Shown: one piece after another, positions 50,235 to 60,696 of the stretch
Numbering within the stretch: the first letter of the stretch is position 1
How the letters are laid out: every line of letters starts with the position of its first letter
NCBI RefSeq assembly: GCF_009377345.1
Contig: NZ_WBSL01000002.1
Span: 310,001-374,000, forward strand
Origin: Deinococcus terrestris
Lineage (GTDB): Bacteria > Deinococcota > Deinococci > Deinococcales > Deinococcaceae
Length of the DNA stretch: 64,000 bases
Direction of reading: 5' to 3'
Translations under genes and position numbers: made by a program
Notes under the pieces: model-generated
Database searches by the model: none
What the model saw: the letters and a program-made list of their open reading frames with translations, nothing else
What the model was told of the DNA's origin: nothing

Positions 50235-51723
50235 GGGGCACCTCGCGGTAGCCGTGGGCGGGAATGCCCTCCGCCGCCTTCCCCGTCAGGTTGAAGGTGC
50301 CGCGCCCGAAGTGGGTCACGGCCCCGCCGAGGCTGCGGGTCAGGGTGCGGGGACGGTCGGGCGAGCTGATCTCCAGACAGCGGCGCAGCAGCCCCAGTTC
50401 GTGCCCGTCCAGCCCGCCGAGGGGGTCGCTGCTGGCCCGCAGGCCGCCGATCACGTCGAGCATCCCGGCCACCGCCCCGCGCTCCTCGTCATTCAGAAGA
50501 CTGCGCTCCCGCCGCACGATGGCGACATCGGGGTCGGGCTGATACCACGCGTGCTGGTACCAGCGCGACAGCGCCGTGTGCAGCGCATTCCGCGCCGAGG
50601 GGCCGGTCGCGTCGCCCAGCCACAGCCGCCGCGATTCCTCCTCCCAGAGGGGGGCCACGTCCGGCCCGGTCCGCATGGCGTCCACCAGCCCCACCGAGGC
50701 GGCGAGCGGTGCCCCGCAGCCCAGCAGGAAGGCGTCCTCGCCCGCCCCGTCGCGCAGGGCTTGCAGGCCCATCCGGTACGCCCCCGCCCGGCTCACCGTG
50801 GGGTCATGCCGCACCCCCGGCAGCGCCCCGCCGAACAGGAAGTCCAGCTTGAGGTACGGGTAGCCCCATCCCCGCACCGTCGCCGCGAGGTCGCGCAGCC
50901 AGGCCCGCACCTCCGGGTGGGTGGTGTCCAGCGCGTGGTGCGGCGTGCCCCAGTTGTGCCCGGCGAGCAGGGGCGTGCCGTCTTCCCCCCGCAGCAGCCA
51001 CTCCGGGTGCTCGGCGGCCAGCCGCGAGGTCGGCGCGGCCAGGAAGGGGGCCAGCCACAGCCCCGGCGTGAAGCCCAGTTCCGAAAGCGGCCCCGGCAGG
51101 TCGCGGGCGTGCCCGCCGAAGTCGGGGGACGGGTCCAGCCAGTCCCCGATGCCCGCCTGAAAGCCGTCGTCGAGCTGGAAGACGTCGAAGGGGAGGTCCA
51201 GCTCGCGGGCCAGCCGGGCATTGTCCAGCACAGCCCCCAGCGTCACCTCCCGGTAGTACGAGTACCAACTGCACCACACCCGCAGCGGCGGCGGGGTGCG
51301 GGCGGTCATGGCCTGCCCCAACCGTGCGGCGAGGGCCTCCACGGTGCCGATCACGTTCCCCGTCTCCTCCCAGGCGACCTCGGTAGGCGTTCCCTCCTGG
51401 GTGCAGGTGACTTTGATATTTCCCTCCCCCGCGCGGGCCTCCCAGTGGGTGAAGGTGGCCGCCGCGTCCCCCGCGCACCCGACCCAGCCGCCCCCGTCCG
51501 GGCGAATCAGCGCGATCAGGGTATGCGAGCGCCACACGCCCGCCTCGCCGCTGGGGAGGAAGGCGGGGTCGTGGCCCTGCTCGTGCCGCCAGCGCATCAG
51601 CGGGACGCTCTGGCGCTCGGTCAGGGGCCGCAGCTCGGCCTCGCTCCACGACTGGTAACCGCTGACGAGAACGCGCACCTCTCCGGGGGGGGCGGGGAGG
51701 GTCCAGTGGGTGGGGGGGGCCAT
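50227..51723 (-). CDS. GH36-type alpha-galactosidase
   Basis: 498 residues. [38 protein letters not shown] and [10 protein letters not shown] (nucleophile Asp) are GH36/clan D features, and [11 protein letters not shown] carries the acid/base Asp. It would release galactose from alpha-galactosides such as melibiose or raffinose and feed galK and galT downstream. No signal peptide is visible, so it acts inside the cell on imported sugars. The N-terminal beta-domain is short. ATG 51723 is supported by a -10 box 5 nt upstream. Confidence 0.88.
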
Positions 51724-51728
51724 GCCGC

Positions 51729-51734
51729 AGGATA
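51729..51734 (-). promoter_or_regulatory. -10 box of the galactose operon (alpha-galactosidase-galT-galK)
   Basis: TATCCT on the minus strand ends 5 nt before ATG 51723. It suggests that the operon is transcribed separately from glpK, whose stop is 105 nt upstream. Confidence 0.45.
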
Positions 51735-51828
51735 CGGTGGGGGAGGCCCTTCGCCGGACCCGGCCGGGCTGAAACTCCCGTTCATGCACCTGGGGAATGG
51801 AAGAGTGGCGGGGCCGACGGCGGGCGGC

Positions 51829-53340
51829 TCAGGCTTCCCCGTCCTGTTCCTCCTCCGCCCACCCCCGGCTGCGCTCGACCGCCTGCCGCCAGCGGGCGAG
51901 GCGGTGCTCGCGTTCATCGCCAGGCAATGCGGGCTCGAAGACGCGCTCCTCTTGCCACAGCCGCGTCACGTCGCCCGGTCCCTCCCAGAAGCCCACCGCC
52001 AACCCGGCGAGCAACGCCGCGCCCAGCGCCGTCGTCTCGGTGACGCGGGGGCGCACGACCGGCACGCCCAGCAGGTCGGCCTGCATCTGCATCAGGAGGG
52101 CGTTGCGGCTGCCCCCGCCGTCCACCCGCAGCTCGCGCAGCGGGGCCGCGTGGTCCTGCCTCATGGCGAGCAGCACCTCGGCGGACTGGAAGGCGGTCGC
52201 CTCCAGCGCGGCGCGGGCGAGGTGCGCCCCGGTCGTCCCGCGCGTCAGGCCCACCAGCGTGCCCCGCGCGTAGGGGTCCCAGTAGGGCGCCCCCAGCCCC
52301 ACGAAGGCGGGCACGAAATACACGCCGCCCGACGTGGGCACGCTGGCGGCCAGCGCCTCGACCTCCCCCGCCTCCCGGATCAGGCCCAGCCCGTCGCGCA
52401 GCCAGCCCACCGCCGCGCCCGCCACGAACACGCTGCCCTCCAGCGCGTAGGTCCGCCTGCCCCCCAGGTCCCACGCCACGGTGGTCAGCAGGCGGTGGCC
52501 GCTGGGGACCGCCTGCTCGCCCGTGTTCAGCAGCAGGAAGCAGCCGGTTCCGTAGGTGTTTTTCGCCATGCCCGGCGTCAGGCACGCCTGCCCAAAGGTC
52601 GCCGCCTGCTGGTCGCCCGCGATGCCCGCGACCGGAATCCGGTGCCCGAACAGGTGCGCGGCGGTATGCCCGTAGACCTCCGAACTGGGCCGGACCTCCG
52701 GCAGCAGGGCGCGGGGGATGTCCAGCAGCGCGAGGAGTTCGTCGTCCCAGCCCCCGGTGTGCAGGTTGTACAGCAGCGTCCGGCTGGCGTTCGTCGCGTC
52801 GGTGACGTGCCGCTCGCCCCCCGTGAGCTGATAGACCAGCCACGAGTCCACCGTGCCGAAGGCCAGCTCGCCCCGCTCCGCCCGCTCCCGCGCTCCGGGC
52901 ACGTGGTCGAGCAGCCAGCGCAGCTTCGTGCCGCTGAAATAGGGGTCGAGCAGTAGGCCTGTCCTCTCCCGGAAGGTGTCTTCCAGGCCCCGCGCCCGCA
53001 ATTCGGCGCACAGGGGCGCGGTACGGCGGTCCTGCCACACGATGGCCCGGTGCAGCGGCTCCCCGGTGCGGCGGTCCCACAGCAGCGTCGTCTCGCGCTG
53101 GTTGGTGATCCCGATGGCGGCCACGTCGGCGGGCCGTGCCCCGGCGCGGGCCAGGGCTTCTTGCGCCACGCCGATCTGGGTGCTCCACAGCTCGCCGGGG
53201 TCGTGCTCGACCCAGCCGGGCCGGGGAAAGTGCGGCGGCACCTCCTTTTGCGCGAGGGCCTGCACGGTGCCCTCCCGGTCAAAGAGCAGCGCCCGGCTGC
53301 TGGTGGTGCCCTGATCGAGTGCGAGGACGTACCGGGTCAT
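51829..53340 (-). CDS. glpK: Glycerol kinase
   Basis: 503 residues, the normal family length. FGGY-kinase motifs are complete: [16 protein letters not shown] at the N terminus, [42 protein letters not shown] and [15 protein letters not shown]. It makes glycerol-3-phosphate from glycerol and ATP. The ATG has GGAGG 4 nt upstream. No glpF or glpD is adjacent; it precedes the galactose operon on the same strand. Confidence 0.96.
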   Translation of the reverse strand: MTRYVLALDQGTTSSRALLFDREGTVQALAQKEVPPHFPRPGWVEHDPGELWSTQIGVAQEALARAGARPADVAAIGITNQRETTLLWDRRTGEPLHRAIVWQDRRTAPLCAELRARGLEDTFRERTGLLLDPYFSGTKLRWLLDHVPGARERAERGELAFGTVDSWLVYQLTGGERHVTDATNASRTLLYNLHTGGWDDELLALLDIPRALLPEVRPSSEVYGHTAAHLFGHRIPVAGIAGDQQAATFGQACLTPGMAKNTYGTGCFLLLNTGEQAVPSGHRLLTTVAWDLGGRRTYALEGSVFVAGAAVGWLRDGLGLIREAGEVEALAASVPTSGGVYFVPAFVGLGAPYWDPYARGTLVGLTRGTTGAHLARAALEATAFQSAEVLLAMRQDHAAPLRELRVDGGGSRNALLMQMQADLLGVPVVRPRVTETTALGAALLAGLAVGFWEGPGDVTRLWQEERVFEPALPGDEREHRLARWRQAVERSRGWAEEEQDGEA

Positions 53341-53767
53341 GGGGCCTCCAGGGGCAGGGGAGAGGAGGGGCGGGGGAGGAACCGGAAGCGGGGGGCTTCT
53401 CTGACAGCCCTCTTACCCCGCTTCCCCGGCAAAGGGCCTTGCCCGGACGGTGGCGAGCAATTCCCGCTTCCAGCGCCTCCTTTCCGGGAGAGCGCCGGTC
53501 CCGATCCAGAGGCCTGCTGCCGGGTCGCGGGGAGACGGGGACAGTCCGTGGACAGGTCGGGGGAGCGGCGGGGTTCCCCCACGGGGTGCCACCCCACAGT
53601 CAGGCCCACCCCGGCCGCCCCCTCTGCATGAAAGAACACCGCTCCGTTCTACTGCACCCTGGGCTTCCCACGGCGGGATCACAGCTCCCGTAACGCGTGG
53701 CGCGGCATTTCTTGGTCCTGGCTGGAGGGACCGGAATGGTGTGATGGTGGTGTGAGAGCGCTCCGCG
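53341..53767. other. Gene-free divergent stretch upstream of glpK and the GGDEF gene
   Basis: About 430 nt with no acceptable gene. It must contain the glpK promoter on the minus strand, but no clear -35/-10 pair was recognised. Short frames overlapping here on both strands have no ribosome site. Confidence 0.35.
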
Positions 53768-53773
53768 TACAGT
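53768..53773 (+). promoter_or_regulatory. -10 box of the GGDEF gene
   Basis: TACAGT ends 10 nt before ATG 53784. A GTG at 53772 overlaps the box, which argues against that start. Confidence 0.35.
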
Positions 53774-53783
53774 GCTGCGCTAT

Positions 53784-54821
53784 ATGCGCCGCTCGTGGCT
53801 CCGGCTCCCGCCCCTCGATCCGCTGAGGCTGGTGTTCTGGGCGCCGATGGTGGCCGCTGGGCTGGGGCTGATCATCCTTTACGGGCGTGGCATTCCCTCG
53901 CCCTTTTACGTGGGGGTGCTGGTGGCCGCGATCGTCTTTGACCTGCTGGGCCTCTTCGGTCCCACCTGGCTGCGGGCTCGGCTGCGCGAGCAGTTTCCGG
54001 TCGCCTACCTGCTGCTGCTGCTGAGCGCGTGGGCCGCGTCGTTCTATGTGCTGCCCGGCCATCCCGCCACCCCGATGGTGCGGCTGGCGGCGCTGATGCA
54101 CACGACCACCCTGTACGTGTTCCTGTTCCTGCGGCGGCGGCCACTGGTGGCCGCGTGGCACGCGCTGGTCACGCTGGGCGCTTTCCTGGCCGTGGTGCTG
54201 CCCTACAGTCTGCAAAGCTACGGGCGCGGCGGGGCCTTCGACGGGCCGATGCTCCCGCTGACGCTGCTGCTGACCCACGGCACGCTGATCCTGACCCTGC
54301 GCTCCTTCGCCGAGGCGCGGTTCGCCCTCGCCGAGGCCCGCGTCCGCGCCCAGGCCCTGCACGAGCTGGCACACCATGACCCCCTGACCGGGCTGCCCAA
54401 CCGCCGCGCCCTCGAACAGGACCTCGCCGGGCCGCCCACCGGGTCCGTCCTGGCCGTGGTCGACGTGGACGGCCTCAAGAGGGTCAACGACACGTTGGGC
54501 CACGCCGCCGGGGACGACCTGCTGCGGCGCTTCGCCCACGGCTTCGCCCGCGCGGTGGGGCCAGGGGGCCGCGCCTACCGCATCAGCGGCGACGAGTTCG
54601 CCCTGCTGATTCCTGGTCCGGAGATTCCCCACCTGGAAGACCTCGTCGGGACAGTCGCCGGGGAGGTGCGCCGGACCTACCCCCAGGCCGACGCCAGCGT
54701 GGGCGGTGCCCCCTGGCAGGCGGGTGAGTGCGCGAGCGCCTGGCTTGCCCGCGCCGACCGTGCCATGTACCGCCACAAGGAGCGGGAGCGCCGGTCGGGG
54801 CAGGCGGACGACCGGACCTGA
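53784..54821 (+). CDS. Membrane GGDEF protein, probable diguanylate cyclase
   Basis: 345 residues. About six hydrophobic segments fill residues 15-180 (VFWAPMVAAGLGLIILYG; FPVAYLLLLLSAWAASFY), an integral-membrane sensor. The C-terminal GGDEF domain has HHDPLTGLPNRRALEQDL, VVDVDGLKRVNDTLGHAAGD and the active-site loop as SGDEF, a common active variant. It has no inhibitory RxxD site that I can see. The gene is followed after 68 nt by an M42 peptidase gene with its own promoter. Confidence 0.85.
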   Translation: MRRSWLRLPPLDPLRLVFWAPMVAAGLGLIILYGRGIPSPFYVGVLVAAIVFDLLGLFGPTWLRARLREQFPVAYLLLLLSAWAASFYVLPGHPATPMVRLAALMHTTTLYVFLFLRRRPLVAAWHALVTLGAFLAVVLPYSLQSYGRGGAFDGPMLPLTLLLTHGTLILTLRSFAEARFALAEARVRAQALHELAHHDPLTGLPNRRALEQDLAGPPTGSVLAVVDVDGLKRVNDTLGHAAGDDLLRRFAHGFARAVGPGGRAYRISGDEFALLIPGPEIPHLEDLVGTVAGEVRRTYPQADASVGGAPWQAGECASAWLARADRAMYRHKERERRSGQADDRT

Positions 54822-54877
54822 GGGGGAAGGGCAAAAGGCACAAGGCCAAAGCGGAATGCCCTCTGCTCCCGCCGCCC

Positions 54878-54883
54878 TATCCT
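54878..54883 (+). promoter_or_regulatory. -10 box of leaderless M42 peptidase gene 1
   Basis: TATCCT ends 6 nt before ATG 54890. Confidence 0.5.
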
Positions 54884-54889
54884 GGCCCC

Positions 54890-55996
54890 ATGCCCGCTCC
54901 CCAGCCCAGTCCCGACACCCAACGCCTCCTCGCCCATCTGCGCGGCCTCGTGGCCTTGACCGGCCCCAGCGGCTCCGAGGAGGACGTGATTCGCGCCGCG
55001 CACCGCGCCGCCCTGCCGCTGGCCGACCGGGTAGAGGTGGACGCCTTCGGCAACGTGGTCGCCGTGCGGGAGGCCGCTGATTCCGGTGCCCGCCGCCTGA
55101 TTCTCGCCGCGCACCTCGACGAGGTGGGCTTCCGGGTGCGGGCCGTCACGCTGGGGGGGTTCCTGCGGCTGGAAAAGGTGGGCGGCACCGACGACCGCAT
55201 CCTGCTCGCCCAGCGGGTGCACGTTCGCACCGAAGGGGGGCCGCTGCTGGGGGTAATCGGCACGAAAAGCGCCCACCTCCTGACTGACACCGACCGTGCC
55301 CGCGTGGTTCCGCAGGCCGAGCTGTACGTGGACGTGGGTGCCCGCAATGCCGAGGAAGCCGCCGAAATGGGCATCCGCGTCGGCGACCCGGTGGGCTTCG
55401 TGGGCGAGCTGGCCGAACTCGGGCGCGGCAGTGGCCGCTTTGTGGCCCACGCCCTCGACGACCGCGCGGGGGCCGCCGTGCTGCTTGCCCTGCTGGAGCG
55501 CTACCGCGACACGCCCCCGCCCGTCACCCTGATCGTGGCCTTTACCACCCAGGAGGAGGTCGGCCTGCGCGGGGCCACCGCCGTCGCCCGCGCCCAGCAG
55601 GCCGACGTGGCCCTCGCCCTCGACATGACGGCCGCCGACGACACCCCCGAGTTCGCCGCCCCGCACCTGCGGCTGGGCGGCGGTCCCACCGTCAAGGTGA
55701 TGGACTTTTCCACCCTCGCGCACCCTGCCGTGCGCCGGGGGCTGGAGGCCGCCGCCCAGGCCCGTGGCCTGAACGTGCAACCCGAGCTGCTGCGCGGCAT
55801 CGGGACCGACGCGGGAGCGTTGCAGCACGCGGGTCGGGGCATTCCGGCGGGAGCTGTCTCGGTCGCCAACCGCTCTACCCACAGCCCGGTGGAGGTGCTC
55901 GACCTCGCGGACCTGCTCGGGGCGCTGGAGTTGCTGGACGGCTTCGTGCAGGGGTTGCCGGGCCTCGACCTGCGCTTTGTGGCGCTGGACGAATAA
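54890..55996 (+). CDS. M42-family aminopeptidase (di-metal)
   Basis: 368 residues. Metal ligands and catalytic residues of M42/TET peptidases are visible: ILAAHLDEVGFRV, HALDDRAGAAVLLALLE, FTTQEEVGLRGATAVA, LALDMTAADDTPEF and a C-terminal NRSTHSPVEVLDLADL with the last His. The usual substrate is N-terminal residues of short peptides; some members were first annotated as endoglucanases. Cytoplasmic, no signal sequence. A paralogue lies at 63050. A strong terminator follows the stop by 4 nt. Confidence 0.92.
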   Translation: MPAPQPSPDTQRLLAHLRGLVALTGPSGSEEDVIRAAHRAALPLADRVEVDAFGNVVAVREAADSGARRLILAAHLDEVGFRVRAVTLGGFLRLEKVGGTDDRILLAQRVHVRTEGGPLLGVIGTKSAHLLTDTDRARVVPQAELYVDVGARNAEEAAEMGIRVGDPVGFVGELAELGRGSGRFVAHALDDRAGAAVLLALLERYRDTPPPVTLIVAFTTQEEVGLRGATAVARAQQADVALALDMTAADDTPEFAAPHLRLGGGPTVKVMDFSTLAHPAVRRGLEAAAQARGLNVQPELLRGIGTDAGALQHAGRGIPAGAVSVANRSTHSPVEVLDLADLLGALELLDGFVQGLPGLDLRFVALDE

Positions 55997-55999
55997 GAA

Positions 56000-56040
56000 G
56001 AAGGTCCCTCCGAGCAGCCGAGCCGGAGGGACCTTCCTTT
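56000..56040. terminator. Bidirectional intrinsic terminator
   Basis: A perfect 13-bp stem GAAGGTCCCTCCG (56000-56012) and CGGAGGGACCTTC (56024-56036) with an 11-nt loop. CTTT follows on the plus strand and TTCTTATTC on the minus strand. It closes both the M42 gene and the convergent sugar-transport operon. Confidence 0.9.
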
Positions 56041-56048
56041 GCAGGGCT

Positions 56049-57101
56049 TCAGGGCCGCGCCGGAGCCACCTGCGGGGTCAGGCTGGGGCCTTTCAGCACT
56101 GCCAGCCCGTTTTTCCAGGTCAGGGCGTCGATCCGCATGGACCGTTGCCCGCCGTTCTCGTAGCCCACCTGCCCCGCCGTCCAGGCGTGGTAATACAGCC
56201 ATGGGTTGCCTTTCCCGTCCGTGATGATGCCCTGCCCGCCGGGTCCGGCGACCTTGCCCTTCGTCGCCAGCCACGGTTCCTCGCGGCTGAGTTTCCGGAA
56301 GGGGCCGGTCGGGCTGGACGCCACGGCGTAGCCCACCGCGTAGGTGTCGCTGTTGTAGTCGGCGGCGCTGTAGAAGAGGTAATACTTGCCCGCCCGCGCA
56401 TACACCTGCGGCGCCTCGATCAGGTTGCCCTCCCACAGCGCCCCGTTGTAGAGCAGGTCGGTGGCCTTGCCGGTGAGCTTCAGCCCGTCCGCGCTGAGCT
56501 TCTGAACCCAGATGCCAGTGAACTGGTTGCAGCAGTTGCCGTCGTTCTTCCAGTACAGGTAGCGCTGCCCGTTCTTGTCCTGAAAGGGGCTGGCGTCGAT
56601 GCTCCCGCCGAGGTCGAGCTGGCACACCAGCGGGGCCTTGTTCGTGTCGTTGAAGGGTCCGGTGGGCAATTTGCTCACCGCTGCGCCGATGCACTGGCGC
56701 CCACTCTCGGTGTGGCGGGCAGTGTAGTACAGGACGTATCCCGCGCTCGTGCGGGCCACTTCCGGCGCCCAGGTGTAGCCCCCGGTCGCCCAGGCTCCCA
56801 GCCGCCCCATGCCCTCGCCCACCCGCTGCCACTTCACGAGGTCGCTGCTTTTCAGCACGGGCAGGTCCACCCCGCCGCTGTTCGTGCCGTAGGCGTAGTA
56901 GGTGCCCCCCACCCGCAGGATGAAGGGGTCGGGGAAGTCGTCGGGAATGACGGGATTGGTGTAGGTCGCGGGCTTGGCGGCGGGCCGGGCCTGGGCGAGC
57001 GGCCCACTGCCCCCGGCCCCGGCGGGCGCCCCACTCGTGCCCAGCCCCAGCAACAGGGCGGCGAGCAGGGGAGAGGCGGGAGTGCGCAAATTCAGCCCCA
57101 T
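56049..57101 (-). CDS. Secreted GH43 glycoside hydrolase (endo-arabinanase-like)
   Basis: 350 residues with a signal peptide (LRTPASPLLAALLLGLGTSG, cut near APAGAG). The five-blade propeller of GH43 shows the catalytic Asp in VIPDDFPDPFILRVG, the pKa-modulating Asp in GGSIDASPFQD and the catalytic Glu in NLIEAPQVYAR. It likely cleaves arabinan or xylan side chains outside the cell. It is the last gene of the ABC-importer operon, 1 nt after the permease stop, with AAGGAG before its ATG, so the products should be imported by that transporter. Confidence 0.9.
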   Translation of the reverse strand: MGLNLRTPASPLLAALLLGLGTSGAPAGAGGSGPLAQARPAAKPATYTNPVIPDDFPDPFILRVGGTYYAYGTNSGGVDLPVLKSSDLVKWQRVGEGMGRLGAWATGGYTWAPEVARTSAGYVLYYTARHTESGRQCIGAAVSKLPTGPFNDTNKAPLVCQLDLGGSIDASPFQDKNGQRYLYWKNDGNCCNQFTGIWVQKLSADGLKLTGKATDLLYNGALWEGNLIEAPQVYARAGKYYLFYSAADYNSDTYAVGYAVASSPTGPFRKLSREEPWLATKGKVAGPGGQGIITDGKGNPWLYYHAWTAGQVGYENGGQRSMRIDALTWKNGLAVLKGPSLTPQVAPARP

Positions 57102-57102
57102 G

Positions 57103-58005
57103 TCACTCCTTGAGGCCCGTGGTGGACAGGCCCTCGATCAGGTAACGCTGCGCGAGCAGGTAAGCGATCAGCACCGGAATGCTGGCGATGGCGGTCGAGG
57201 CCATCAGCTTGCCGTAATCGGTCACGTAGCGCTGCGAGAAGGTGTTCACGCCGACGGGCAGCGTGAGCTTGTCCACATCGGTGATCACGAACGTCGGCCA
57301 GATGAAGTTGTTCCACGACCCCATGAACGAGAAGACCGCCAGCGTCACCAGCGACGGAATGCTCAGCGGCAGGATCACGTGCCACAGCACCTGCAGGCTG
57401 TTCGCGCCGTCCAGCCGCGCCGCTTCTTCCAGCTCACGCGGCAGCCCCAGGAAGAACTGCCGCAGCAGAAAGACCCCGAAGGCCCCCGCCATCCCCGGCC
57501 AGATCAAGGAGTGAAAGGAATTGATCCAGTCAAAGCGGATCATCATCAGGTACTGCGGAATCAGGGTGACGATCCCCGGAATCATCATCGAGCCCAGGAT
57601 GAACCAGAAAATGGCCTCGCGCCCCGGAAAGCGCATGCGGGCCAGCGGATAGGCGGTCAGCGCACACAGCGCCACATGCAGCACCGTGAACACCGTCGCC
57701 ACGAAAAACGAATTCCACATCCAGCGCAGGATGTTGCCGTCGGGCGAGGTCAGCACCTCGCGGTAGTTCTCCAGGGTGGGGTTGGCGGGCACCCACTGGG
57801 TCGGCGTGGAGATCACGTCCACCTCCGGTTTCACCGAGGTCGCCAGCATCCAGTACACCGGGGCCAGGAAGATCACCGCCAGCACGCACAGCAGGGCGAA
57901 ACGCGGGATGTCGCGCGGGGGCCGGAACCGGCGGGGAGGCCTGGCAGGCGCGAGGGCGACCGGGGCCGCCGCGTGTGCCCCGGCGCGGGGCGAGGGTGTC
58001 ACCAT
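57103..58005 (-). CDS. Sugar ABC transporter permease, MalG type
   Basis: 300 residues. Six membrane helices and the EAA motif ELEEAARLDGANSLQVLWHV, which contacts the ATPase, identify a carbohydrate uptake (CUT1) permease of the MalG/AraQ group. The C terminus STTGLKE is typical. A Pro/Ala-rich N-terminal tail of about 30 residues precedes the first helix. Only one base separates it from the stop of the partner permease. No ATPase gene is present in the operon. Confidence 0.92.
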   Translation of the reverse strand: MVTPSPRAGAHAAAPVALAPARPPRRFRPPRDIPRFALLCVLAVIFLAPVYWMLATSVKPEVDVISTPTQWVPANPTLENYREVLTSPDGNILRWMWNSFFVATVFTVLHVALCALTAYPLARMRFPGREAIFWFILGSMMIPGIVTLIPQYLMMIRFDWINSFHSLIWPGMAGAFGVFLLRQFFLGLPRELEEAARLDGANSLQVLWHVILPLSIPSLVTLAVFSFMGSWNNFIWPTFVITDVDKLTLPVGVNTFSQRYVTDYGKLMASTAIASIPVLIAYLLAQRYLIEGLSTTGLKE

Positions 58006-58006
58006 C

Positions 58007-58960
58007 CTAATTCTCCCCTCTGGCGTCTCGCGCCATGATGCGGAATTGCAGATACGTGAAGATCAGCATGACCAGCCCGAACAAGAAGGCCATCGCGGAG
58101 GCGCTGGAGAACTGGTTGTTGGAAAACGCCTCCTCGGTGATGTACTGAATCGTGCTCTGGGTGCTGCGATTGGGGCCGCCCGCCGTGATCACCAGCGTCT
58201 GCCCGAACAGCTGGAAGCTCGCCAGCACGGTCGTCACGAACACGAACAGGGTGACCGGGGCCAGCAGCGGCCAGGTGATGAAGCGGAACTTGGCCCAGGG
58301 GGTCGCCCCGTCGATCTCGGCGGCCTCGTAGTAGCTCTGCGAGATGTTGCCCAGCCCGGCCAGGTACAGGGTCATGTTAAAGCCGATGGTCCACCACACC
58401 GTCCCCACGATGATGGGCACCCACGCCAGCCCCTCGGTCGAGAGAAAGGGCAGCGGCTGCATCCCCAGCAGGTCGGTCCGCACCGCGTTGACCAGCCCGA
58501 TCTGGTTGTCGAACATCCAGCGCCACAGGATGCCCATCACCGAGACGGTCAGGATGCCCGGCAGAAAGAACACCGACCGAAAAAAGGCCCGCCCGAAGAT
58601 GGGCCGGTGCAGCAGCAGCGCCAGCCCCAGCGACGTGCCGATCAGCAGGGGCACGCTCACCAGCGTGAAAAAGCCGGTGTTCTTCATCGAGTTCCAGAAA
58701 AACTGTGACTGCGGCGTCTCCGGGTCAAACAGGTTGCGGTAGTACTCCAGGCCCACGAAGGGCCGCGTCTCGGCCAGCAGGTCCCAGCGGTGCATGCTCA
58801 CAAAGAGGCCGTAGCCCACCGGGTACACCACGAACACTAGAAAGAGGGCCAGGAAGGGCAGAAGATACAGGTAGGGGGTCAGGGCGCTGCCCTCGCGCCC
58901 TCCCCGGCGGCGGCGGGCCTCGCGGGGACGGGCCGCCTCGCCCGGAACGCTGAGGCTCAC
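58007..58960 (-). CDS. Sugar ABC transporter permease, MalF type
   Basis: 317 residues. LTPYLYLLPFLALFLVFVVY is the usual first helix of CUT1 MalF/UgpA-like permeases, and YYEAAEIDGATPWAKFRFIT is the EAA motif. GTG 58960 with GGAGG 5 nt upstream is preferred to a GTG 18 codons earlier. It is 174 nt after the substrate-binding protein gene, with a large hairpin in between. Confidence 0.9.
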   Translation of the reverse strand: MSLSVPGEAARPREARRRRGGREGSALTPYLYLLPFLALFLVFVVYPVGYGLFVSMHRWDLLAETRPFVGLEYYRNLFDPETPQSQFFWNSMKNTGFFTLVSVPLLIGTSLGLALLLHRPIFGRAFFRSVFFLPGILTVSVMGILWRWMFDNQIGLVNAVRTDLLGMQPLPFLSTEGLAWVPIIVGTVWWTIGFNMTLYLAGLGNISQSYYEAAEIDGATPWAKFRFITWPLLAPVTLFVFVTTVLASFQLFGQTLVITAGGPNRSTQSTIQYITEEAFSNNQFSSASAMAFLFGLVMLIFTYLQFRIMARDARGEN

Positions 58961-59089
58961 GGCGCCCTCCGGTCCAGGGCGGCCCGGTGCGGCGCCAAAG
59001 GTCGCCGCGAGCACCGGTTCAGGCGGCGCTCGCGGGCGGGAGGCATGGGTTGCAGGTGGGTCATGGGGTACCTCCTCCGGTGCGGGGGA

Positions 59090-59127
59090 GGCGGGGTCCG
59101 GCCAGGTGTGCCGGACCGGACCCCGCC
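59090..59127 (-). promoter_or_regulatory. Hairpin between the binding-protein and permease genes
   Basis: GGCGGGGTCCGG (59090-59101) pairs perfectly over 12 bp with CCGGACCCCGCC (59116-59127); the loop is 14 nt. It begins 7 nt after the binding-protein stop codon. Hairpins at this place in sugar ABC operons stabilise the upstream mRNA and keep binding-protein levels above permease levels. Confidence 0.65.
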
Positions 59128-59134
59128 ACGGGGC

Positions 59135-60448
59135 TTACTGGAAGGTCTTGCGGGCCTGCTGAATCTGCTTGTTGGCCTCGCTGACCCCGGCGTCCAGCGC
59201 CGCCTTCACACTCTGCTTGCCGCTGTAGGCGTTGGCCCAGGCGTTGTCGAAGGGGCCGAGGACCTGTCCGCCCCAGGGGAAGCCCGAGGTCGCGTAGATG
59301 TTGCCCAGCTTCGAGAACACGCCCGCGATGGGCCGGTTCTCGAACTTCTTGTTGTTGGCGACGGCGGGCATCACCGGGAGGCTCCCGGCTTCCGTCCAGG
59401 CGAGGTTCTGGGTGGGCGAGGTCATCCAGTTGACAAAGGCCAGCGCGGCGCGGCGCTTGTTGGCGTCGTACCCGGCCCGCTGCTTGGGCAGCGTCATGTG
59501 GCTGCTGCCGCCCCAGGCCGCGTCCTGCTTGGTGCCGATGCGCGGCACAAAGGCCACCCCGAAATTCATCTTCTGCTGCTCGAAGCGGTCGAGGTACCAC
59601 TGCCCCGAGGGGAAGAAGCACACCTTGCCCTGGCTGAAGGCCGCGAGTTCGGCCTCCTCGGTGCTGTTGGGGCGGGCCACGTTGTGCTTCTGCACCAGGT
59701 CCACCAGGAACTGCACGCCCTCGACCGCCTGCGGCGAGTTGAAGGAGGCGTTCAGGTTCTTGTCCACCAGCGAGCCGCCGTTTTGCAGGATCGCGGCGTA
59801 GGCCAGGCGCGAGCCCACCCAGTTGTTGTACAGGCTGATGCCCCAGGTATTCAGGGCCTTGGGATCAAAGCCCGACTGCCCCGGCTTGCGGCCATTGCGG
59901 TCGGTCGTGCAGGCCCGCGCCGCCGCCAGCAGTTCGGTGCGGTTGGTGGGCACCTTGCTCACGCCCGACTTCTTCATCAGGTCCTTGTTGTAGAACATGA
60001 CGTAGGCGACCGAGGAGATCGGCACCCCGTAGGATTTGCCCTCGTAGTCGGCGGTCTTGAACAGCGGGCCGTAGAAGCGCGACTTGTTGATGCCCGCCGC
60101 TTGCAGCTCCGCGTTCGTGAGCGGCGACACCGCCCCCCGCGCGACGAAGTTGGTGATCTGGTCCTCGTTGATCACCACGACGTCGGGAGCGCGGCCCGAG
60201 GCCACCAGCGAGGGCAGCTGCTGCCAGGTCGTGCCCCAGGGCTGGGCCTGCGCCTTGACCTCGATGTTGGGGTTGGCCGCGTTGAACTGCGCGATCAGCC
60301 GCTCCATGACCGGGCGGTCGGCTCCGGTAAAGCCGTGCAGGTAGGTCAGGGTGACTTTCGGCCCCTTGTAGGTCGAGGTCTGGGCGGCGGCGACTCCGCC
60401 GAGACCGGCGGCGAGCAGCAGGGCAGTGACTTTGACGGTCCGGTTCAT
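59135..60448 (-). CDS. Sugar ABC transporter substrate-binding protein
   Basis: 437 residues. A signal peptide ([20 protein letters not shown], cut after AAAQ) without a lipobox Cys, so periplasmic. The mature part is a cluster B (MalE/UgpB-like) binding protein: [35 protein letters not shown] and [18 protein letters not shown]. The sugar is unknown; the GH43 gene in the operon suggests arabino- or xylo-oligosaccharides. ATG 60448 has GGAGG 4 nt upstream. First gene of the operon. Confidence 0.92.
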   Translation of the reverse strand: MNRTVKVTALLLAAGLGGVAAAQTSTYKGPKVTLTYLHGFTGADRPVMERLIAQFNAANPNIEVKAQAQPWGTTWQQLPSLVASGRAPDVVVINEDQITNFVARGAVSPLTNAELQAAGINKSRFYGPLFKTADYEGKSYGVPISSVAYVMFYNKDLMKKSGVSKVPTNRTELLAAARACTTDRNGRKPGQSGFDPKALNTWGISLYNNWVGSRLAYAAILQNGGSLVDKNLNASFNSPQAVEGVQFLVDLVQKHNVARPNSTEEAELAAFSQGKVCFFPSGQWYLDRFEQQKMNFGVAFVPRIGTKQDAAWGGSSHMTLPKQRAGYDANKRRAALAFVNWMTSPTQNLAWTEAGSLPVMPAVANNKKFENRPIAGVFSKLGNIYATSGFPWGGQVLGPFDNAWANAYSGKQSVKAALDAGVSEANKQIQQARKTFQ

Positions 60449-60696
60449 GGTGCCTCCAGGGTGAGAAAGGAAAAGAGGGTGGCGCAACCCTCAGATGGTG
60501 GCGGTTTCTGCTCCTCCCGGGGGGCCAGGAAACTGGGCCGGGACGCGCTGGCCCGGCAAACACCGTGTCTAAAGGATTGCTTGGCGCGAGCATACCACCC
60601 TGCCTCCCCGCTCTCCTGCGACACTGCGGGCGTCAGGTTGACCGAATCTTTAACCGCCTCCAGCCGCTCTCCTCGCCCGCCACTCCCGGAGACCCC
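60449..60696. promoter_or_regulatory. Divergent control region, sugar importer and intracellular GH43 gene
   Basis: 248 nt shared by two divergent carbohydrate genes, so a common regulator is likely. TATGCT on the minus strand near 60590 and an AT-richer patch around 60565-60600 are the best promoter candidates, but no confident -35/-10 pair or operator could be defined. Confidence 0.35.
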